Shown piece by piece: positions 60,337 through 64,000 of a stretch of DNA of 64,000 nucleotides (positions within the stretch are counted from its first letter, which is position 1; every line of letters begins with the position of its first letter). The notes under the pieces are model-generated. The model was not told the DNA's origin, ran no database searches, and worked only from the letters and a program-made list of their open reading frames with translations. The stretch is from Methylobacterium gregans (GTDB taxonomy: Bacteria; Pseudomonadota; Alphaproteobacteria; Rhizobiales; Beijerinckiaceae). Both the position numbers and the translations under genes were made by a program. The stretch spans positions 1 to 64,000 of the forward strand of contig NZ_BPQM01000027.1 of the NCBI RefSeq assembly GCF_022179245.1, in the 5' to 3' direction.

Positions 60337-60543
60337 TCAGTCCGTCAGCGGGCGCGCCTCCTCGGGCAGCATGATCGGGATGCCGTCGCGGATCGGGTAG
60401 GCGAGCTTGGCCGATCGGCTGATCAGCTCCTGGCGAGCAGCGTCGTATTCCAGGGTCTGCTTGGTCAGCGGGCAGACCAGGATCTCCAGGAGCTTCGGGT
60501 CGACGCGGGTCGCCTCGACGGGGGCGGTGATCTCGTTGGCCAT
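60337..60543 (-). CDS. Trm112 family protein
   Basis: This 68-residue protein has the Trm112/YcaR core: [45 protein letters not shown]. Only one of the usual zinc cysteines (VCPLT) is retained, as in many alphaproteobacterial members. In other bacteria members serve as small partner or chaperone proteins of methyltransferases. It is the last of three genes on this strand, after the Lon-N and cnoX genes. Confidence 0.92.
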   Translation of the reverse strand: MANEITAPVEATRVDPKLLEILVCPLTKQTLEYDAARQELISRSAKLAYPIRDGIPIMLPEEARPLTD

Positions 60544-60568
60544 GCTCACGTCTCGCTCACGTCTCTCG

Positions 60569-61240
60569 TCACTGCAGCGTCGGCTCGGGGCCGGATCCGC
60601 GCACCAGCTCCATCTGCGTGACCGCGATCAGGATCTCGGCCCGCGTCTTCAGGTCCTGCGCCTCCAGCATGGCCTGCTTCTCGCGCACGCCGAAGGGGCT
60701 CATCATGCAGAGCGCGTTGACGAGGGCCTCGTTCGGCGCCTCCTCGATCCCCGCCCAATCGACCTTGAGGTCGTTCGACTCCACGAAGTCGCGCAACGCC
60801 TTCAGCACGCCCTCGCGGTCGACCTGCTCCTCGCCTGCGCGGGCCGCGAAGTCCACCGCGAAGTCGTCGTAGGAGACTTGGCAGCGCCGGTAGGCGCTGG
60901 CGGTGGCGAGCTCGCTCTCGATCCGGAAGCGGCTGATCCCGGTGAGCGAGATCAGGTAGCGCCCGTCCCCGGTCTCGGCGAACTGTGTCAGCCGCCCGAG
61001 GCAGCCGACCCGGTAGAGCCGCGGGTTCATCGGCGAGCCGCCGGCCCCCTCCGGGTCCGGCTGGATCATGCCGATGACCCTGTCGGTGCGGAGCGCGTCG
61101 TCCACCATCGCGAGGTAGCGCGGCTCGAAGATGTTGAGCGGCATCTGGCCCCGCGGCAGCAGCAGGGCCCCCGGCAGAGGGAAGACCGGAATCACGGCCG
61201 GGCAGTCGGCCGGGCTCCGGTAGCCCGCATGCGTGCTCAT
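60569..61240 (-). CDS. Lon N-terminal (LON peptidase substrate-binding) domain protein
   Basis: This is a 223-residue protein made only of the Lon substrate-binding domain: [64 protein letters not shown] and the helical C-terminal half. There is no ATPase or protease domain. GGAGGGAGG precedes the ATG. It lies 22 bp after cnoX and 25 bp before the Trm112 gene, a conserved order in Hyphomicrobiales, and probably an operon with a proteostasis link. Confidence 0.93.
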   Translation of the reverse strand: MSTHAGYRSPADCPAVIPVFPLPGALLLPRGQMPLNIFEPRYLAMVDDALRTDRVIGMIQPDPEGAGGSPMNPRLYRVGCLGRLTQFAETGDGRYLISLTGISRFRIESELATASAYRRCQVSYDDFAVDFAARAGEEQVDREGVLKALRDFVESNDLKVDWAGIEEAPNEALVNALCMMSPFGVREKQAMLEAQDLKTRAEILIAVTQMELVRGSGPEPTLQ

Positions 61241-61262
61241 GGCGCCTCCCTCCGGCGGTCCT

Positions 61263-62177
61263 TTAGGAAAACAGCAGCGTCGAGAGCTTGCGCCGGCCGC
61301 GGATCGTGTCCGGATCCATCACGCCCCAGGCCTCGAAGAACTGCAGCAGCTGCTTGCGGGCGCCGTCCTCGTTCCAGTCGCGGTCGCGGCGGCGGATCTC
61401 GATCAGGTGGTCGACGGCGGCCGAGCGGTCGCCCCGGGCGGCCAGCCCCAGCGCGAGGTCGAAGCGGGCCTGATGGTCGTCCGGGTTCGCCTCGACCTGG
61501 GCCTGGAGCCCGGCGAGGTCGCCGAGCGAGGCGGCCTGCTCGGCGAGTTCCAGCGCCGCCCGGATGCCGGCGAGAGCCGGATCGTTGGCCTTGGCCTCCG
61601 GCACCATGGCGAGCACCTGCCGGGCGTTCTCCAACTCTCCGGCGTCGAGCTGGATCTTGGCCAGGCCCGCGAGCGCCGGGACGTTGTCGGGCTCCTGCTC
61701 CAGGATCGCGGCGTAGATCTCGGAGGCGCCCGCGAGGTCGCCTTCCGCGATCAGGCGGGTCGCCTCCTCGAGCGCCGCCTCGATCGGGCTCGGGCCGGCC
61801 GGGCCGGCGAGGCGGGCGATGAACTCCTTCACCTGGCTCTCGGGCACCGCGCCCATGAAGCCGTCGACCGGCTGGCCGCGCTGGAAGGCGATGACCGCGG
61901 GGATCGACTGGATGCCGAGCTGCCCGGCGATGGACGGGTGCTCGTCGATGTTCATCTTGACGAGCACGACCGCGCCGCCCGCCGCCGTGACGGCCTTCTC
62001 CAGCACGGGGGTGAGCTGCTTGCAGGGCCCGCACCAGGGCGCCCAGAAATCGACCAGCACCGGGCGGTTCATCGACTCGGCGATGACGTCCTGCCGGAAG
62101 GTGGCGGTGGTGGTGTCCTTGATCAGGTCGGCCGCGCCGGGCTTCGGCGCGTCGCCGGCGGGGAAGTCGTTGAGCAT
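61263..62177 (-). CDS. cnoX: Thioredoxin-fold co-chaperone/redox protein CnoX (YbbN type)
   Basis: This is a 304-residue protein with an N-terminal thioredoxin domain (VLVDFWAPWCGPCKQLTPVLEKA, C49 and C52; IDEHPSIAGQLGIQSIPAVIAFQ) and a C-terminal tetratricopeptide-like domain (AIEAALEEATRLIAEGDLAGASEIYAAILEQEP onward, ending LLQFFEAWGVMDP). CnoX protects substrates from oxidative aggregation and passes them to chaperones. The intact WCGPC site suggests redox activity, unlike E. coli CnoX. It leads the cnoX/Lon-N/Trm112 operon. Confidence 0.94.
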   Translation of the reverse strand: MLNDFPAGDAPKPGAADLIKDTTTATFRQDVIAESMNRPVLVDFWAPWCGPCKQLTPVLEKAVTAAGGAVVLVKMNIDEHPSIAGQLGIQSIPAVIAFQRGQPVDGFMGAVPESQVKEFIARLAGPAGPSPIEAALEEATRLIAEGDLAGASEIYAAILEQEPDNVPALAGLAKIQLDAGELENARQVLAMVPEAKANDPALAGIRAALELAEQAASLGDLAGLQAQVEANPDDHQARFDLALGLAARGDRSAAVDHLIEIRRRDRDWNEDGARKQLLQFFEAWGVMDPDTIRGRRKLSTLLFS

Positions 62178-62363
62178 CGGGTCGAGCCTCGGGTCTGGTC
62201 GGGCCCGCCGGGCAGGGCTTCTCGCGAGATCACGCGCGTCAAAGGACCCTGCTCGACGGTTCGGTCGCGCGTCGTACCGGCCCGCGCGCCGTGCGACGTT
62301 GCGGACCGTTGCGTAGATGGGACGGGCGGACCGGATTGACCAGCCCGGCCGCAGCCCCGCGCG

Positions 62364-62861
62364 CTACTTCGCGGCGCCCGGCGCGGGCCCGCCCTCCGGC
62401 GGCTTGGCCGTCGCTCTGGCGTCCGTCACGAAGGTGCCCGCGTAGGTGGTGTTGTCCCCGGGCGCGGTCGCCTCGCAGGTGATCGCGGTCTTGCTCGGCT
62501 CCGGCGTCGAGAAGCGGCAGGCGCCCACCGCCATGACCGGTCCCTGCGCCGCGCCGGCCTTGCCCGGGACGACGAGGCTGATCGGCTGGAGGGGATCCGT
62601 TTCCTCCGTGCGCTCCTGCTGGGCGCCGCTGCCGCCGAAGCTCAGGGTCTGGCCGTCCTCGGCCGCGAAGTCGAAGCTCGTGCGGTTGCGCGCGACCGTG
62701 TTGGTCAGCACGTCCTTGCAGGCGTCGCTGAGGTCCTTGCCGGCGATCACCAGCTTCTCGCAGGTGCCCTCCAGCTTGATCGCGGTCTGCGCCGCGGCCG
62801 GCGAGACGAGGCCGAGCAGGAGGAGGACGGGCGCAAGGTTTCGGGGCGTCATGAGCGTCAT
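62364..62861 (-). CDS. Exported protein, function unknown
   Basis: This 165-residue protein has a signal peptide (RNLAPVLLLLGLVSPAAAQ). The mature part has four cysteines (GTCEKLVIAGKDLSDACKD, GACRFSTPEP and AITCEATAPG), suggesting two disulfides, and a Pro/Ala tail. An ATG three codons in is an alternative start. No family is recognised. Confidence 0.72.
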   Translation of the reverse strand: MTLMTPRNLAPVLLLLGLVSPAAAQTAIKLEGTCEKLVIAGKDLSDACKDVLTNTVARNRTSFDFAAEDGQTLSFGGSGAQQERTEETDPLQPISLVVPGKAGAAQGPVMAVGACRFSTPEPSKTAITCEATAPGDNTTYAGTFVTDARATAKPPEGGPAPGAAK

Positions 62862-62906
62862 GCCGGCTGATCTAGTGAAGGAACGGTCGCCGTCGAGATC
62901 CCTGTC

Positions 62907-63884
62907 TCAGGTTGCGAACCGCAAGGCCCGGTCGTTCGGCGCGGCGAAGTCGAGCCGGGGCCCGAGCGGCACGATGCGGGTCGGGTTGATGGTGGTGTGG
63001 CTCCAATAATAGTGCCGCTTGATGTGGTCGAGGTTCACCGTCCCGGCCACGCCCGGCAGGGCGTAGAGGTCGCGCAGGTAGTTCGACAGGTTCGGGTAGT
63101 CGGCGATGCGCTGCCGGTTGCACTTGAAGTGCCCGACATAGACCGCGTCGAACCGCACCAGCGTGGTGAACAGGCGGATGTCGGCCTCGGTGAGCCGGCC
63201 GCCGCAGAGATAGCGGCCCCGGTCGAGGCGCTCTTCCAGCGCGTCGAGTTCCGCGAACAGGGCCTCGTAGGCCTCCGCATAGGCCTCCTCGGTGGTGGCG
63301 AAGCCCGCGCGGTAGACGCCGTTGTTCACCCGCTCGTAGACCCGCGCGTTGATCGCGTCGATCTCAGGCCGCAGGTCGGCGGGGTAGAGGTCGGGGTCGC
63401 CCGCGCCGAAGGCGTCGTTGAGCATGCGGATGATCTCGGACGACTCGTTCGACACGATGGTGCCGCGCCGCTTGTCCCAGAGGACGGGCACCGTCACGCG
63501 GCCCGTGTAGTGCGGATCGGCCTTCAGGTAGACCTCGTAGAGGCGCCGTGCGCCGTGGAGCGCGTCCGGCGTCGCGCCGGGCCTATCGCCGAAGACCCAG
63601 CCCTCCGCGCCCATGTGCGGATCGACCACCGAGACGGAGATCGCCGCCTCCAGCCCCTTGAGCGCGCGCACGATCAGGGTGCGGTGCGCCCACGGACAGG
63701 CGAGCGCGACGTAGAGGTGATAGCGCCCGGCCTCGCCCCGGAAGCCCCCCTCCCCCGAGGGACCGGGCGCGCCGTCGGCCGTCACCCAGTTGCGGAAGGC
63801 CGAGGCCTTGCGCTCGAAGCGGCCACCGGTGGACATCGTATCGTACCACTGGTCCTGCCAGACGCCGTCGACCAGCAAACCCAT
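62907..63884 (-). CDS. Glutathionyl-hydroquinone reductase (YqjG-like glutathione S-transferase)
   Basis: This is a 325-residue Xi-class glutathione transferase that reduces glutathionyl-hydroquinones. The catalytic Cys is C63 in ALACPWAHR; before it, GEAGRYHLYV is typical. Further family motifs are VTVPVLWDKRRGTIVSNESSEIIRMLN, the helical domain NNGVYRAGFATTEEAYAEAY, LTEADIRLFTTLVRFDAVYVGHFKCN and the C-terminal NPTRIVPLGP. GGGAGG precedes the ATG at 63884. It stands alone; the window ends 116 bp upstream. Confidence 0.95.
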   Translation of the reverse strand: MGLLVDGVWQDQWYDTMSTGGRFERKASAFRNWVTADGAPGPSGEGGFRGEAGRYHLYVALACPWAHRTLIVRALKGLEAAISVSVVDPHMGAEGWVFGDRPGATPDALHGARRLYEVYLKADPHYTGRVTVPVLWDKRRGTIVSNESSEIIRMLNDAFGAGDPDLYPADLRPEIDAINARVYERVNNGVYRAGFATTEEAYAEAYEALFAELDALEERLDRGRYLCGGRLTEADIRLFTTLVRFDAVYVGHFKCNRQRIADYPNLSNYLRDLYALPGVAGTVNLDHIKRHYYWSHTTINPTRIVPLGPRLDFAAPNDRALRFAT

Positions 63885-64000
63885 CGCCGCCTCCCGTCGC
63901 CCGACCCAGGCACGCCGCCATGGCCATGAGATGGGCGCATACCAGGGTCCGAAAAGCCCGGAAGAGACATGAAAACGCGCACGAACGGTCCATTTTCTGC

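Overview
The window is very GC-rich, densely coded DNA with no rRNA, tRNA, CRISPR array, insertion sequence or phage recognised. The gene set (manganese catalase, a FAT-GUY single-domain response regulator, CheZ, GlnD, DUF2865, DUF2093, DUF6502/DUF5666, DUF4169 plus a ribbon-helix-helix gene beside fumC, and Trm112/Lon-N/CnoX in a row) and the dispersed palindromic repeats point to an alphaproteobacterium of the Hyphomicrobiales, most likely Methylobacterium/Methylorubrum. The genus is inferred from gene content, not from a marker gene. It looks like ordinary chromosome.

Layout. 1-6.0 kb: the end of a degenerate ABC ATPase-like gene, a low-complexity OmpA-family protein, DUF2865, CreA and a small exported protein. 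6.3-13.6 kb: cysS, then a stress-flavoured block (two membrane-tailed short-chain dehydrogenases, a YghA-like dehydrogenase, a FAT-GUY response regulator, manganese catalase behind a possible EcfG-type promoter, an isochorismatase-like hydrolase). 13.6-17.7 kb: an RTX protein with a fibro-slime domain, part of it AT-richer than its surroundings, and an AraC regulator. 17.8-26.9 kb: DUF2093, ribF, an orphan cheY-cheZ pair, a creatininase-family amidase, an ECF sigma factor with its NrsF anti-sigma, YcgN, and a penicillin-binding protein coupled to DUF1214 and DUF1254 genes. 27-33 kb: a poorly coded stretch, an unrecognised helix-turn-helix protein, DUF5666 and DUF6502, and a phospholipase A2-like exported protein. 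32.5-36 kb: grpE and glnD. 36-40 kb: a Cys-rich exported protein, allantoinase PuuE with a truncated UraD tail, and a diguanylate cyclase. 40-43 kb: modE divergent from modABC around a ModE-like dyad. 43-50 kb: a cytochrome P450, fumC with DUF4169 and RHH genes, a protease-fold protein lacking its catalytic triad, and small exported or membrane proteins. 50-57 kb: cysK, an iron-type ABC binding protein and ATPase with no permease, an MFS transporter, priA and a SpoIIAA-like protein. 57-64 kb: LysR/DUF4865/tautomerase, Trm112/Lon-N/cnoX and a glutathionyl-hydroquinone reductase.

Genes that clearly work together are modABC with modE, sigma factor with NrsF, cheY with cheZ, DUF6502 with DUF5666, and the iron-binding protein with its ATPase. 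Several are joined by ATGA or GTGA stop-start overlaps. No wholly new multi-gene system stands out. The most unusual items are the degenerate ABC protein, the fibro-slime/RTX chimera, the triad-less protease homologue, the PuuE-UraD remnant, and the repeated GTGGGA motifs beside the DUF6502 gene.
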